NCBI RefSeq assembly: GCF_000685805.1
Contig: NZ_JMKP01000004.1
Coordinates: 1 to 64,000, forward strand
DNA from: Psychrobacter phenylpyruvicus DSM 7000 = NBRC 102152
GTDB taxonomy: Bacteria > Pseudomonadota > Gammaproteobacteria > Pseudomonadales > Moraxellaceae
Direction: 5' to 3'
Length of the DNA: 64,000 bases
Shown here one piece after another: positions 11,570 through 20,842 of the stretch. Below the pieces are notes generated by a model. The model searched no databases. It was not told where the DNA came from and saw nothing but the letters and a program-made list of their open reading frames with translations. The position numbers were made by a program, and so were the translations under genes. Positions within the stretch are counted from its first letter, which is position 1. The number at the start of each line of letters is the position of its first letter.

Positions 11570-12039
11570 TGGCAACTGCAACCTCTGAAACAGCCCATAC
11601 CCTTGAGGGGGTGGCTGTGAGTACTGCCAATCCAGATATTGCTTCAGCAACTACATCTCAGTCGCTGCAAGTAACTACTGTCGAAATGGTGCAGGGTACC
11701 CCAAACAATGCGGTAGTAGAAAACTCTATTTTAGGGCCTATCCCTATGGAGCATGGCCTAATATTGGCAGCGATCATTTTTGCCATTGGCTTATGTGGAG
11801 TTATGGTTCGCCGTAATTTCTTATTCATGCTAATGAGCTTAGAGATTATGATGAGTGCCGCCGGACTAGCCTTTATCGTCGCTGGCAGTCATTGGTTAAG
11901 TGCTGATGGTCAAATTATGTTTATCTTTATATTAACCTTAGCAGCGGCTGAAGCGTCATTAGGCTTAGCCATTTTATTACAGTTCTACCATCGCCGCGGT
12001 CATTTAGACATTGATTCGGCCAATGAGATGAGAGGTTAA
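11569..12039 (+). CDS. nuoK: NADH-quinone oxidoreductase subunit K, with N-terminal extension
   Basis: Antiporter-like membrane subunit. The family core starts near residue 60 ([19 protein letters not shown]) and continues through [20 protein letters not shown] and [15 protein letters not shown]. The core alone would be about 97 aa, the normal size. The call at 11569 adds a 59-residue polar, Thr/Ser/Val-rich extension. It is preferred because a near-perfect AAGGAGG lies 7 nt before it and TAATG couples it to nuoJ. The inner ATG 11746 has only a weak AGGG and would leave a gap of 176 nt after nuoJ. Confidence 0.93.
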   Translation: MATATSETAHTLEGVAVSTANPDIASATTSQSLQVTTVEMVQGTPNNAVVENSILGPIPMEHGLILAAIIFAIGLCGVMVRRNFLFMLMSLEIMMSAAGLAFIVAGSHWLSADGQIMFIFILTLAAAEASLGLAILLQFYHRRGHLDIDSANEMRG

Positions 12040-12043
12040 TGAG

Positions 12044-13918
12044 ATGAGTTTATTAGCGTTAACCTTTATTTTTCCAGCCATAAGCTTCTTAATATTGGCG
12101 GCAATGCGTGATAAATTATCAGAAAACGCGGCCAAGTTTTTAGGCGTTGGTAGCATGGGGCTTTCGGCCTTATGTGCTCTGATTGCCTCAGTAAGCTATT
12201 TACAGGCCAATGATCCTAGTACTGTTATCAACGTCCCATTATGGACTTGGTTACAAGTCGGCGACTTTGCACCAGCTTTTGGTCTAAGCTTCGATGGTTT
12301 AGCCTTAACCATGTTAGGGGTAATCACTGGTGTCGGCTTCCTAATTCACCTATTTGCCTCATGGTATATGAAAGGTGATGTTGGCTTTGCCCGTTTCTTT
12401 AGCTATATGAACTTGTTCGTCGCCAGCATGATTCTTTTGGTATTGGCGGACAACTTACTGCTTCTTTATTTAGGCTGGGAAGGGGTAGGTATCTGTTCGT
12501 ACTTGCTAATTGGTTTCTACTATCAAAACAGAGCCAATGGCCGTGCAGCAATCAAAGCCTTTACCGTAACTCGTATCGGTGACGTGTTTTTAGCCTTTGG
12601 TCTATTCTTATTGTTCCGTGAATTCGGTACTTTGAATATTCAAGACATTATTACCCAAGCACCGCAAATGTTTGAAGCCAATAACTCTACTTTAGTATTG
12701 GCAACCATGATGCTAGTCGGTGGCGCAATGGGTAAGTCTGCACAAATTCCTCTGCACACTTGGCTTGCGGATGCGATGGCAGGTCCAACGCCTGTTTCTG
12801 CGTTAATTCACGCTGCGACCATGGTAACTGCTGGGGTTTATCTAATTGCCCGCCTGCATCCGCTATTTATATTAACGCCAGGTATTTTATTGTACTGGGT
12901 AGGTGCGGTAGGGGCGATTACCTTAGTAGTGGCTGGCTTCTGCGCCCTAGCACAAACCGATATCAAACGTATCCTAGCGTATTCGACCATGAGCCAAATT
13001 GGTTACATGTTCTTAGCGTTAGGTGTTGGGGCTTGGCAAGGGGCTGTCTTCCATTTAATGACCCATGCTTTCTTTAAAGCCTTATTATTCTTATCTGCCG
13101 GTGCGGTTATTACTGCTGTGCATCACGAACAAAACATCTTTAAGATGGGCGGTCTGCGTAAGAAGGTCCCATTGGTTTTCTGGTGTTTCATCATTGGTGG
13201 TGGCGCACTAGCGGCAATTCCTTGGGTAACCGTAGGTTTCTACTCAAAAGAAGCCATTTTATGGGAAAGTTATGCAACCGGTCATCAAGTTCTATTCTAC
13301 ATGGGAGTGTTCGGTGCGTTCTTAACTTCACTGTATACCTTCCGTATGATTTGGTTTACTTTCTTCGGTGAAGAAAAAACTGAAGCGCACAAGCTATCAG
13401 GTATCTCTTATCAGTTACCGCTAGTGGTGTTACTGGTATTATCTACCGCAGTAGGTGCATTAATTACACCACCTCTGCAAGGGGTGCTACCAGAAAGCGT
13501 GGGCCATTTATTAGAGCTAAATGGTGAAGCTCATGCCAAACACACAGCAGAATTCATCGCCATGGGCGCTATGGCTTCAGGCCTAATCTTAGCCTTGTTA
13601 CTCTACGTGGCTAACAGCGGTAAATTGTTGGCTAAGTTCAAAGCATCAAGTTTGGGCGGTGCTATCTATTACTGGTGTTATAACGGTTTAGGCTTTGATG
13701 CTTTATATGATTTAGTGTTCGTAAAACCATTTTTATTAATTGGTAAAATGCTTAAAGCAGATCCTGTCGATAAGACATGGAACATCCTACCTGCTATTGC
13801 TTCAGCGGGTAACAAAGTGATGGCCATGACTCAGACAGGTTCGCTTCGAGGATATGCCGCAAGCTTTGGATTGGGGATGGCAGTGTTATTGATACTAGTC
13901 ATGACGACGGTGATTTAA
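12044..13918 (+). CDS. nuoL: NADH-quinone oxidoreductase subunit L
   Basis: 624-aa proton-pumping, Mrp-antiporter-like subunit at the distal end of the membrane arm. The many helices include the conserved YLGWEGVGICSYLLIGFYY, IPLHTWLADAMAGPTPVSAL and LIHAATMVTAGVYL. These carry the buried Glu, Lys and His residues of the proton path. It starts 4 nt after the nuoK stop, with AGAGG upstream. Length is close to the E. coli protein. Confidence 0.96.
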   Translation: MSLLALTFIFPAISFLILAAMRDKLSENAAKFLGVGSMGLSALCALIASVSYLQANDPSTVINVPLWTWLQVGDFAPAFGLSFDGLALTMLGVITGVGFLIHLFASWYMKGDVGFARFFSYMNLFVASMILLVLADNLLLLYLGWEGVGICSYLLIGFYYQNRANGRAAIKAFTVTRIGDVFLAFGLFLLFREFGTLNIQDIITQAPQMFEANNSTLVLATMMLVGGAMGKSAQIPLHTWLADAMAGPTPVSALIHAATMVTAGVYLIARLHPLFILTPGILLYWVGAVGAITLVVAGFCALAQTDIKRILAYSTMSQIGYMFLALGVGAWQGAVFHLMTHAFFKALLFLSAGAVITAVHHEQNIFKMGGLRKKVPLVFWCFIIGGGALAAIPWVTVGFYSKEAILWESYATGHQVLFYMGVFGAFLTSLYTFRMIWFTFFGEEKTEAHKLSGISYQLPLVVLLVLSTAVGALITPPLQGVLPESVGHLLELNGEAHAKHTAEFIAMGAMASGLILALLLYVANSGKLLAKFKASSLGGAIYYWCYNGLGFDALYDLVFVKPFLLIGKMLKADPVDKTWNILPAIASAGNKVMAMTQTGSLRGYAASFGLGMAVLLILVMTTVI

Positions 13919-13919
13919 G

Positions 13920-15674
13920 ATGACAGAATTTCAATTAGCTTGGATATTGCCAGCATTGATTGCGACCCCGTTCATCGCGGGTACGCTGTGCTGGTTAGTA
14001 GAGAAAATTAATAATCGTCTGCCACGCTGGATTGCCTTGATCGGTATGATCATCACCTTTGGCCTAACATTAGTCTTATGGCGAGAAGGTGCATTTGCGG
14101 GTATGAGCGAGCAAGTGTTAGCACCAACGGCTAAGCTACCTTGGTTTGCTGAATTTAGTGTGCCTTGGATTGAATCCTTTGGTATCAGCTTCCATTTAGC
14201 CTTAGATGGTATGTCACTGTTAATGGTTTCGCTAACAGCTTTCTTAGGTATTATGGCGGTAGGCTGTTCATGGGGCGAGATTCAGCGCCGTGTAGGTTTC
14301 TTCCATCTTAACCTGCTATGGAGCTTAGGCGGGGTAATCGGGGTTTTCTTAGCCATCGACTTATTCCTATTCTTCTTCTTCTGGGAGATGATGCTAGTTC
14401 CAATCTACTTCCTAATTGCCATCTGGGGTCATAACGCCACCAATGGCAAAACCAAAGAGTACGCGGCTACTAAGTTCTTTATCTATACTCAGGCATCAGG
14501 TCTCATTATGCTGATTGGTATCTTATTACTGGTCATCATGAATTACCGTGCTTCAGGTATCTTTAGTTTCAACTACAATGATTTATTGGGCGTACAGCTG
14601 GGCGGCTGGGAATACCCAATTATGCTGTGCTTCTTCATTGGTTTTGCGGTTAAGCTGCCTATCATGCCATTTCATGGCTGGTTACCAGATGCCCACGCTC
14701 AAGCACCAACCGCAGGTTCGGTTGACTTAGCAGGTATCTTAATTAAAACCGCCGCTTATGGTTTGATCCGCTTTGTATTGCCATTCTTCCCAGCAGCTTC
14801 ACAAGAGTTTGCACCGATTGCCATTACTTTAGGTGCCATCGGTATCTTCTACGGTGCTTGGTTGGCCTTTGTACAAACTGACCTTAAGCGTCTATTGGCA
14901 TATACCAGTATTTCGCACATGGGCTTTGTGGTATTAGCCATCTATGCAGGTACTTTAATCAGCCTGCAAGGTCTTATGGTACAGATGTTGGCTCACGGTT
15001 TATCGTCAGCAGCTCTGTTCATTATGGCCGGTCAGTTGTATGAGCGTATGCACACTCGTGAGTTACCATTAATGGGTGGTATGTGGGGTCAATTCCGCTA
15101 TTACCCTGCATTCTTAATGTTCTTCTGTGCAGCTTTATTAGGTATCCCAGGTACCGGTAACTTTATTGGTGAAATCTTAATCCTATTAGGCTCTTTTGAA
15201 AAATACCCAGTATTTGTAGTAATCGCTACTTTCAGCTTGGTATGGGCAGGATTATATTCATTAATTATTATTTACCGTGCTTTATTTGGGGAAGAGACAG
15301 TGCCTAAGTATGCAGCGGTATCCGTAGCCACTGACAGTGTTAACCCTGTAAAAGAGAAAGCTACAGTACAGCCTGCTAATGCTACTTTGGCTGTCAATGA
15401 CAATAACACGACACATATGATTAATCATAGCTACGAAGGCGAAGAGTCACATGATAAGCCTATTAATCTACATGATTTGAATAAACGAGAGCTAACGCTA
15501 CTTTTTATATTAGCTATCGGTTTGGTATGGCTAGGGTTATACCCACAAACGGTATTAGATACTTCTAGTCATGCGATGCAGTGGATTAATAATGCTTATA
15601 CTTATCACGAAGTTGTTAATTTTGAAGCTGTAGAGTCAATACAGTCAGCAGTTGCCGCAGCGGAGGTACGTTAA
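13920..15674 (+). CDS. nuoM: NADH-quinone oxidoreductase subunit M
   Basis: 584-aa antiporter-like subunit. Characteristic stretches are FFFFWEMMLVPIYFLIAIWG, LPIMPFHGWLPDAHAQAPTA and LLAYTSISHMGFV, which hold the channel Glu, Lys and His. A polar insertion at about residues 465-520, between the last helices (VSVATDSVNPVKEKAT and following), makes it longer than the usual ~510 aa. It is separated from nuoL by one base and overlaps nuoN by one base (TAATG). Confidence 0.96.
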   Translation: MTEFQLAWILPALIATPFIAGTLCWLVEKINNRLPRWIALIGMIITFGLTLVLWREGAFAGMSEQVLAPTAKLPWFAEFSVPWIESFGISFHLALDGMSLLMVSLTAFLGIMAVGCSWGEIQRRVGFFHLNLLWSLGGVIGVFLAIDLFLFFFFWEMMLVPIYFLIAIWGHNATNGKTKEYAATKFFIYTQASGLIMLIGILLLVIMNYRASGIFSFNYNDLLGVQLGGWEYPIMLCFFIGFAVKLPIMPFHGWLPDAHAQAPTAGSVDLAGILIKTAAYGLIRFVLPFFPAASQEFAPIAITLGAIGIFYGAWLAFVQTDLKRLLAYTSISHMGFVVLAIYAGTLISLQGLMVQMLAHGLSSAALFIMAGQLYERMHTRELPLMGGMWGQFRYYPAFLMFFCAALLGIPGTGNFIGEILILLGSFEKYPVFVVIATFSLVWAGLYSLIIIYRALFGEETVPKYAAVSVATDSVNPVKEKATVQPANATLAVNDNNTTHMINHSYEGEESHDKPINLHDLNKRELTLLFILAIGLVWLGLYPQTVLDTSSHAMQWINNAYTYHEVVNFEAVESIQSAVAAAEVR

Positions 15675-17149
15675 TGAATAATCTTCTAGCAAATGCTTGG
15701 CCTGTATTGTTACCTTTCGCTCCAGTGATTATCGTCGCCGTGACGTTATTGGTAGTGATGATTGCCATTGCGTTAAAGCGTTCTCACTTCTTAACAGGCA
15801 CGCTAGCGGTTGTGGGATTAAACTTGGGTTTAATCACCTTAATCGCTCAGATAATGGGCTGGTTTGCGCTTCCTGAGCAAGTGGTTGTCAGTGGTATGTT
15901 TATCGTTGACCCTTTTGCTCAGTTCAACATGGTGTTTATCTTCTTAGCATCACTGGCCTGTTGTACTTTAGCCTATCCGTACTTCAAGACTTTTAAAGAT
16001 CATAAAGAAGAGTTGTATCTATTACTGTTATTATCGACAGTTGGTGCCTTGCTAATGGTATCGGCCCATAACTTAGCTTCTTTCTTTATGAGCCTTGAGC
16101 TATTATCTGTGCCTTTATACGGTATGTTGGCTTATGCCTTTATGCGCAACCGCTCATTAGAGTCGGGTTTGAAGTACTTAGTGCTATCTGCCACAGCTTC
16201 AGCAACCTTATTAATGGGTATGGCCTTTATTTATGCCTCAACAGGCACCTTAGATTTTAAAGGGATTGCACAGGCGCTAGGCAACGTGTTTGAGTCGCCA
16301 TTAATGATTGTTGGCGCTGCAATGATGACTTTCGCTATTGCCTTCAAACTATCTGCAGCTCCATTTCATATTTGGACACCAGATGTGTATCAAGGTGCAC
16401 CAGCCCCAGTAGCCACTTATCTAGCTTCAGTGACTAAAGTTGCGATGATGGCGCTGGCGATTAGATTTATGTTAGATGCTGCCGTATTGGCATTACCAAC
16501 AGTAAATACGCTATTGGTAGTGATTGCTACCTTATCTATCTTATTTGGTAACTTATTGGCCGTACGTCAGACCAACTTAAAGCGTCTATTGGGTTATTCG
16601 TCAATTGCGCATATGGGTTATGTGTTAGTAGTGGCAGTAAGTATTGGCCCAGGCGCTTACTCAATCACCAATATGTACATGGCGATGTATGCTTTAACGT
16701 CACTAGGTCTATTTGGGGTAATTACCCTAATGTCTAGTACTTATAAAGATGCAGGTGAAGCTGCTGAGCTTTATCATTACCAAGGTCTATTCTGGCGTCG
16801 TCCAGTATTGACTGGGGTGATGACGGTGATGTTACTGTCTTTAGCAGGTATCCCATTAACCGCAGGCTTTATCACTAAGTTCTTCGCTATCGTTGCCGCA
16901 GTTGACGGTAGAGAGTGGTTCTTAGGGGCTATGATTGTTGTGGGTAGTGCTATTGGTCTATACTACTATTTACGAGTGATGTTAACTCTGTTTAAGCGTC
17001 CTACTAAGACTATTGAATTTGATGCATTAGGCGACTGGGGTATTCAAGCTGGCGGCTTAATGGTAATTCTAGTGACTTTAATAGTGCTATATGTAGGTGT
17101 CTTACCTAATGGGTTTATCACTTGGGCCACTCAGTCAGTCATCTGGTAA
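15674..17149 (+). CDS. nuoN: NADH-quinone oxidoreductase subunit N
   Basis: 491-aa antiporter-like subunit and last gene of the operon. The conserved FFMSLELLSVPLYGMLAYA, FKLSAAPFHIWTPDVYQGAP and LLGYSSIAHMGYVL identify it. The length is normal. It is followed within 60 nt by a strong hairpin and T-tract that ends the transcript. Confidence 0.96.
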   Translation: MNNLLANAWPVLLPFAPVIIVAVTLLVVMIAIALKRSHFLTGTLAVVGLNLGLITLIAQIMGWFALPEQVVVSGMFIVDPFAQFNMVFIFLASLACCTLAYPYFKTFKDHKEELYLLLLLSTVGALLMVSAHNLASFFMSLELLSVPLYGMLAYAFMRNRSLESGLKYLVLSATASATLLMGMAFIYASTGTLDFKGIAQALGNVFESPLMIVGAAMMTFAIAFKLSAAPFHIWTPDVYQGAPAPVATYLASVTKVAMMALAIRFMLDAAVLALPTVNTLLVVIATLSILFGNLLAVRQTNLKRLLGYSSIAHMGYVLVVAVSIGPGAYSITNMYMAMYALTSLGLFGVITLMSSTYKDAGEAAELYHYQGLFWRRPVLTGVMTVMLLSLAGIPLTAGFITKFFAIVAAVDGREWFLGAMIVVGSAIGLYYYLRVMLTLFKRPTKTIEFDALGDWGIQAGGLMVILVTLIVLYVGVLPNGFITWATQSVIW

Positions 17150-17205
17150 ATCTAGGTTAAGCAGAGTCTAGTTTGCTCTAGATGAGTTCAATAGCGTGAT
17201 ATGTT

Positions 17206-17245
17206 ATGCTTGTAGGGCGAAATGCTCTACAAGCATTTTTATTTT
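17206..17245 (+). terminator. Intrinsic terminator of the nuo operon
   Basis: ATGCTTGTAG (17206-17215) pairs perfectly with CTACAAGCAT (17227-17236) across an 11-nt loop. It is followed by TTTTATTTTTAT. Confidence 0.85.
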
Positions 17246-17283
17246 TATAACCACTAATAATTAACTTATAAAAAGTAGAAATT

Positions 17284-18105
17284 ATGACTGATAAATCAGA
17301 TAACATTCAAAAAGTTGAAGTACTGAGCAAGAAGACTTGGACCCCCAACTTATTTAGCTTTACAGTCACTCGTCCTGACAGTTTCAAATTTACAGCAGGT
17401 CAATGGGTACGTCTGGGTGTAAATCCCAGTCAGTTAAAGCATCACGTTGAGAATAACACTCAAGATGTTCCTGATGAAGACATTTATCGGGCATATTCAA
17501 TAGTATCTTCTCCTTATGATGAGACGTTAGAGTTCTTCTCAATTGTCATACCAGATGGCGCATTCACCTCACAGCTACAGCACTTACAAGTAGGCGATGA
17601 GCTGTTATTAAACACCATTCCGTTTGGCTTCTTGACCTTAGCGCGTTATCAAGCTCCTTTACCAAAAGACTTATGGTTATTGGCGACGGGTACTGGTTTG
17701 GCGCCTTTCTTATCCATGTTACAAGATCTGAAGACATGGGAAGATTATGAGCACATCGTATTGGCTTACAGTGCGCGTAACGAAGCTGAATTGGCGTATC
17801 TTGAATTGATAAAAACGCTGGAAGAAGACTTTGGTGGATTGGTAACTTCTCCTGCAAAACTTACCTTTATTCCAATCGTAACTCGTGAAGAGGTGGAGGG
17901 GGCTTTAGATAAGCGCCTACCAGAGCTATTAATAAGCGGTAAGCTAGAAGAAGTAGCTGGTGAAAAGCTGACCAAGGAGCACTCACATGTGATGCTGTGC
18001 GGTAACCCAGATATGGTTGAAGATACCAAAAATACTCTACAAGAGATGGGTCTGGTAATGAACCGCCGTGGTGAGGGTAATATTGCGGTTGAGAACTATT
18101 GGTAA
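17284..18105 (+). CDS. fpr: Ferredoxin--NADP reductase
   Basis: 273-aa FAD enzyme exchanging electrons between NADPH and ferredoxin or flavodoxin. The FAD-binding RAYSIVSSPYDE is at 69-80, the nucleotide-binding LATGTGLAPFLSML at about 133-146, and HVMLCGNPDMVED near the C-terminus. The Rossmann half and terminal aromatic (ending NYW) fit the bacterial Fpr family. It is slightly longer than the E. coli enzyme because of an inserted loop around residues 50-66. It lies after the nuo terminator and has its own terminator, so it is probably a single-gene unit. Confidence 0.93.
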   Translation: MTDKSDNIQKVEVLSKKTWTPNLFSFTVTRPDSFKFTAGQWVRLGVNPSQLKHHVENNTQDVPDEDIYRAYSIVSSPYDETLEFFSIVIPDGAFTSQLQHLQVGDELLLNTIPFGFLTLARYQAPLPKDLWLLATGTGLAPFLSMLQDLKTWEDYEHIVLAYSARNEAELAYLELIKTLEEDFGGLVTSPAKLTFIPIVTREEVEGALDKRLPELLISGKLEEVAGEKLTKEHSHVMLCGNPDMVEDTKNTLQEMGLVMNRRGEGNIAVENYW

Positions 18106-18152
18106 AGTCTGATTAGACTACTCTTTAATTACTGCTTTGTTTGCTAAAAAAT

Positions 18153-18178
18153 GCCCATTATTTAATGGGCTTTTTTTT
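18153..18178 (+). terminator. Intrinsic terminator after fpr
   Basis: GCCCAT (18153-18158) pairs with ATGGGC (18165-18170), extended by AT pairs, and is followed by eight T. On the minus strand the upstream A-run supplies a shorter U-tract, so it may also serve the convergent gene at 18211. Confidence 0.85.
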
Positions 18179-18210
18179 GTTATATTCAGGACTAAGATAA
18201 TAGGATTACG

Positions 18211-18990
18211 CTATTGTTCTTGGCTAGGCTCGACAGCATCAGAGATAGGATTAAATGGGCCTTTTAATAGTTCAGGATCATCTTTTGGGGTGATGATGTC
18301 CTCAATATTTGAATTAACCAAAAGGTCACGAACGTTAACTTTGGTTTTCAAAATGAGTTGCTCTTCTTCAGTAACGCCATAGTTAACCTGAACCTTGTGT
18401 AAGATGCCGATGATTTTTTTATTGCGTCTTAACCAGCGGTTAATATCGAGATAGAGCACATTATCTTTTGGCTTGACGATATTAATCTTGTGCAAAATCA
18501 TACCTAAAGGATCTTTTTTTAGAACGCTGTGGTAAAACCAAATCACAAGCTTAATGCCGTAGCGCTTAAAGACAGAGTCACAATGTAGCTTTAATACATC
18601 AGTATTGGTCAACTGGCCAAAAGCAAAACGCTGTACATCACGGTCAACTTGAATATGAACTAACTCAAAGTTACTGGCAACCTCAGTATAAATACCTTTG
18701 ATATCAATGGTACAAAACAGTCTAAACCAGTCATCGTGTAGTTCGACTCTCAGCTCTAAAATGGCTTTCACATTGTCTGTGACAAACTTTTTTAGAGCTG
18801 CATTCACTTGTTCTTGGCTAACCGGCAATGAGAACTCATCATCGATAGAGTTGGCCGCCTTACCGTAAGCAGACTTTACTTTGGTGGTAACATAGGACCA
18901 AACCTCTGAGACGCTAAACTTCAAGCCCTCATCAAAATCCTCAAAGGACTTTTCAGGAGCGCTGCTGATAGTTTGTTGAGTTTGTTGCAC
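18211..18990 (-). CDS. Conserved-looking protein of unknown function
   Basis: 259 aa that I do not recognise. It is soluble, with no signal peptide or membrane helix, and mixes alpha/beta-like stretches with many charged residues. Features include DDWFRLFCTIDIKGIYTEV and a basic WLRRNKKI stretch near residue 190. The C-terminus is acidic and Pro-rich. The start is GTG 18990, which has AGAGGA about 7 nt upstream. No upstream ATG is in frame nearby. The next gene upstream on the same strand (19020) ends only 29 nt away, so the two may share a transcript. The full-length open frame and good ribosome site argue that it is real. Confidence 0.75.
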   Translation of the reverse strand: MQQTQQTISSAPEKSFEDFDEGLKFSVSEVWSYVTTKVKSAYGKAANSIDDEFSLPVSQEQVNAALKKFVTDNVKAILELRVELHDDWFRLFCTIDIKGIYTEVASNFELVHIQVDRDVQRFAFGQLTNTDVLKLHCDSVFKRYGIKLVIWFYHSVLKKDPLGMILHKINIVKPKDNVLYLDINRWLRRNKKIIGILHKVQVNYGVTEEEQLILKTKVNVRDLLVNSNIEDIITPKDDPELLKGPFNPISDAVEPSQEQ

Positions 18991-19019
18991 GTAAATTCCT
19001 CTTAATTTGAGCCAAAATA

Positions 19020-19823
19020 TTAAAATTGGTATAGAAAGCCAAGGGTGGTCTTATAATCAACTCGATCATCTACCATTGGGCTATCGCGCTGCTCATCGGC
19101 CAAAAAGTTAACAGATTGACCTAAGAATAAGTCCCAATCTTTATTAATATTATAAGTGCCATTGACACTAATATAGGGGCTGATACTTGAGTCTGGTTTA
19201 TAGCTGTCTAAACTGGTTTTGTTGGCTTCTTTTTGGCTGATACCGTAGTAATACTCATTATAGTTGCTGTCTACCCACTCAAGTCCAGCACTAGGATAGA
19301 TGGTCCATTTGCCTGGCGTTAGTTTCACCAGATAGCTCAGGCGTGCCACTGTGCCTTCGCTACGTCCAGTGACGTCAGTCGAGATCTGTGCTTTGAAACC
19401 GCCGATAGGGGTAGTGCGCATATAGCTTGCCCCCACTAACCCTGACCATTTTCTTTCGTCAAGTTGGGCTAAGTCACCTTTAGCATCATCAGGGTCAAAA
19501 CTTGCACCACCGGGCTGTACAAATGCCAAAACTTCATTGCTGCCGTCATTTACTAAATAGGTGCCTATCTGGTTGCCACGGGCATAATATTTGCCATTAT
19601 CAAAAAATATGCTAGGTAATACAGAGACGTTATTGTCATCCAAATCGTATGCGCTGTTGTTCCATCTAAGGTTAACCCCTAACTGTACCCCTAACTTTTC
19701 ATTTTCGCTGGTCGATACAGTGGGAGTAGTCTCAGCTTGAGCGGAGACTGAAGCTAATGTAACTACCGCAAAAGATAGGGTAAGAGCCGCTGTGTTCAGA
19801 GGTTTACTGGTTAAGATTTTCAT
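19020..19823 (-). CDS. MipA/OmpV-family outer-membrane protein
   Basis: 267 aa with a signal peptide ending near residue 30 (ASVSAQA then ETTP). The mature part has alternating beta-strand pattern and ends in an aromatic-terminated strand (LGFLYQF), as outer-membrane barrels do. NEYYYGISQKEA and the following Y-x-P-x-S region match the MipA/OmpV family, whose members act as scaffolds for peptidoglycan enzymes or as surface antigens. The exact role here is not evident. AAGAG lies 8 nt before ATG 19823. Confidence 0.8.
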   Translation of the reverse strand: MKILTSKPLNTAALTLSFAVVTLASVSAQAETTPTVSTSENEKLGVQLGVNLRWNNSAYDLDDNNVSVLPSIFFDNGKYYARGNQIGTYLVNDGSNEVLAFVQPGGASFDPDDAKGDLAQLDERKWSGLVGASYMRTTPIGGFKAQISTDVTGRSEGTVARLSYLVKLTPGKWTIYPSAGLEWVDSNYNEYYYGISQKEANKTSLDSYKPDSSISPYISVNGTYNINKDWDLFLGQSVNFLADEQRDSPMVDDRVDYKTTLGFLYQF

Positions 19824-19881
19824 TGGGATACTCTTATTTTGATTAGGGGCTGGAGCAAAAAAGGGGGCTAAATTAAATTAA

Positions 19882-20628
19882 CTATAGCCCTATCTGTAGA
19901 TGTAAGTCTAGCCATAATTTATAAAATATAAGCGCAATAATAGCAAAAACTAACCAAGGTAAGGCTTTAAAAGAAGGCTTATTGTTGGGAGCCGAATAAC
20001 GATAGCCTAGCATGATACCAACAGCTAGCACAGCACCGGTTATTGCTCCACCAATATGTCCTGCATTGTCGATACCAGGGACAGCAAAGCCATACATCAG
20101 GTTGATACCCATGATGATGGCCAAGCTTTTTAATTGGGGATTACCGCCTTTCGCGGGGAAGTTGAGTAAGGTTTTCTTTAGTAACTCAACCATTAATAGC
20201 GCCATGCCGATGCCCATAATACCACCTGAAGCACCTGCTGAGATGCCTGGGGCTCCGTCATTGTGGAAAATTTGCCACCAAGTCACATAGTTATTGAGTA
20301 GATTTCCGCCCACAACAGAGAGCAAGAATAGTAGTAGGAACTTAACTGAGCCAAAGGTTACTTCGGCCACTTGACCGAAGTAATACATCGCAAAGCAGTT
20401 AAATAATAAATGCATTAAGCCTATATGCAAAAAGCCACTAGTTACTAAGCGCCATGGTTCATAGCCTATGCTATAAGGCAGTGCGTTGGCTCCCCACTGT
20501 AGGAGCGACTCTAAACTCGGCTCATTAATATCGACCCCTGAGGCTATTTGGATCACAAATAATCCCACAAAGCTTAGGAGTAATAACACGGTGACGGGAG
20601 CACGGCTGAATAAAGTAGAGATAGGCAT
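19882..20628 (-). CDS. Rhomboid-family intramembrane serine protease
   Basis: 248-aa polytopic inner-membrane protein with six to seven hydrophobic segments. The catalytic dyad is visible: Ser134 in GASGG and His191 in NAGHIGG. The conserved HxxxN of helix 2 is His73/Asn77 in HLLFNCFAMYYFG. The GxSG context is the classical active rhomboid form. Substrate unknown. No strong ribosome site precedes ATG 20628. Confidence 0.92.
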   Translation of the reverse strand: MPISTLFSRAPVTVLLLLSFVGLFVIQIASGVDINEPSLESLLQWGANALPYSIGYEPWRLVTSGFLHIGLMHLLFNCFAMYYFGQVAEVTFGSVKFLLLFLLSVVGGNLLNNYVTWWQIFHNDGAPGISAGASGGIMGIGMALLMVELLKKTLLNFPAKGGNPQLKSLAIIMGINLMYGFAVPGIDNAGHIGGAITGAVLAVGIMLGYRYSAPNNKPSFKALPWLVFAIIALIFYKLWLDLHLQIGL

Positions 20629-20842
20629 AATAATTTTTTATAACATAAGGTGCGGCTATTTTAGCATAGCTAAAGGCACAGTATGCCCCTCACCTTGTTA
20701 TGTCAAATCTCTAAAAAAGTGCGTTGATAAAAACAGCTCGAAAATACCTATTTAGCATTAGCAGCAGTTTCAGCAATAACAAAATCAGCCTTAGGAATTA
20801 GCAAGCCCTTATCCTAAGGCCTCATGCACTTATATTGCTTGA
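20629..20842. other. Intergenic gap between rhomboid gene and lldD
   Basis: 214 nt. On the minus strand GGCCTTAGGATAAGG and the CCTTAGG stretches around 20790-20821 form an imperfect hairpin that may end the lldPD transcript. The T-tract is poor, so this is not called as a terminator. Confidence 0.35.

Noticed and set aside
17564..18029. Two overlapping minus-strand frames within fpr
   Set aside because: They are antisense to a well-supported gene, lack family features and have no ribosome sites.
20012..20290. Plus-strand frame opposite the rhomboid gene
   Set aside because: The rhomboid protein has an intact catalytic dyad, and the opposite frame looks like a Pro/Met-rich shadow.
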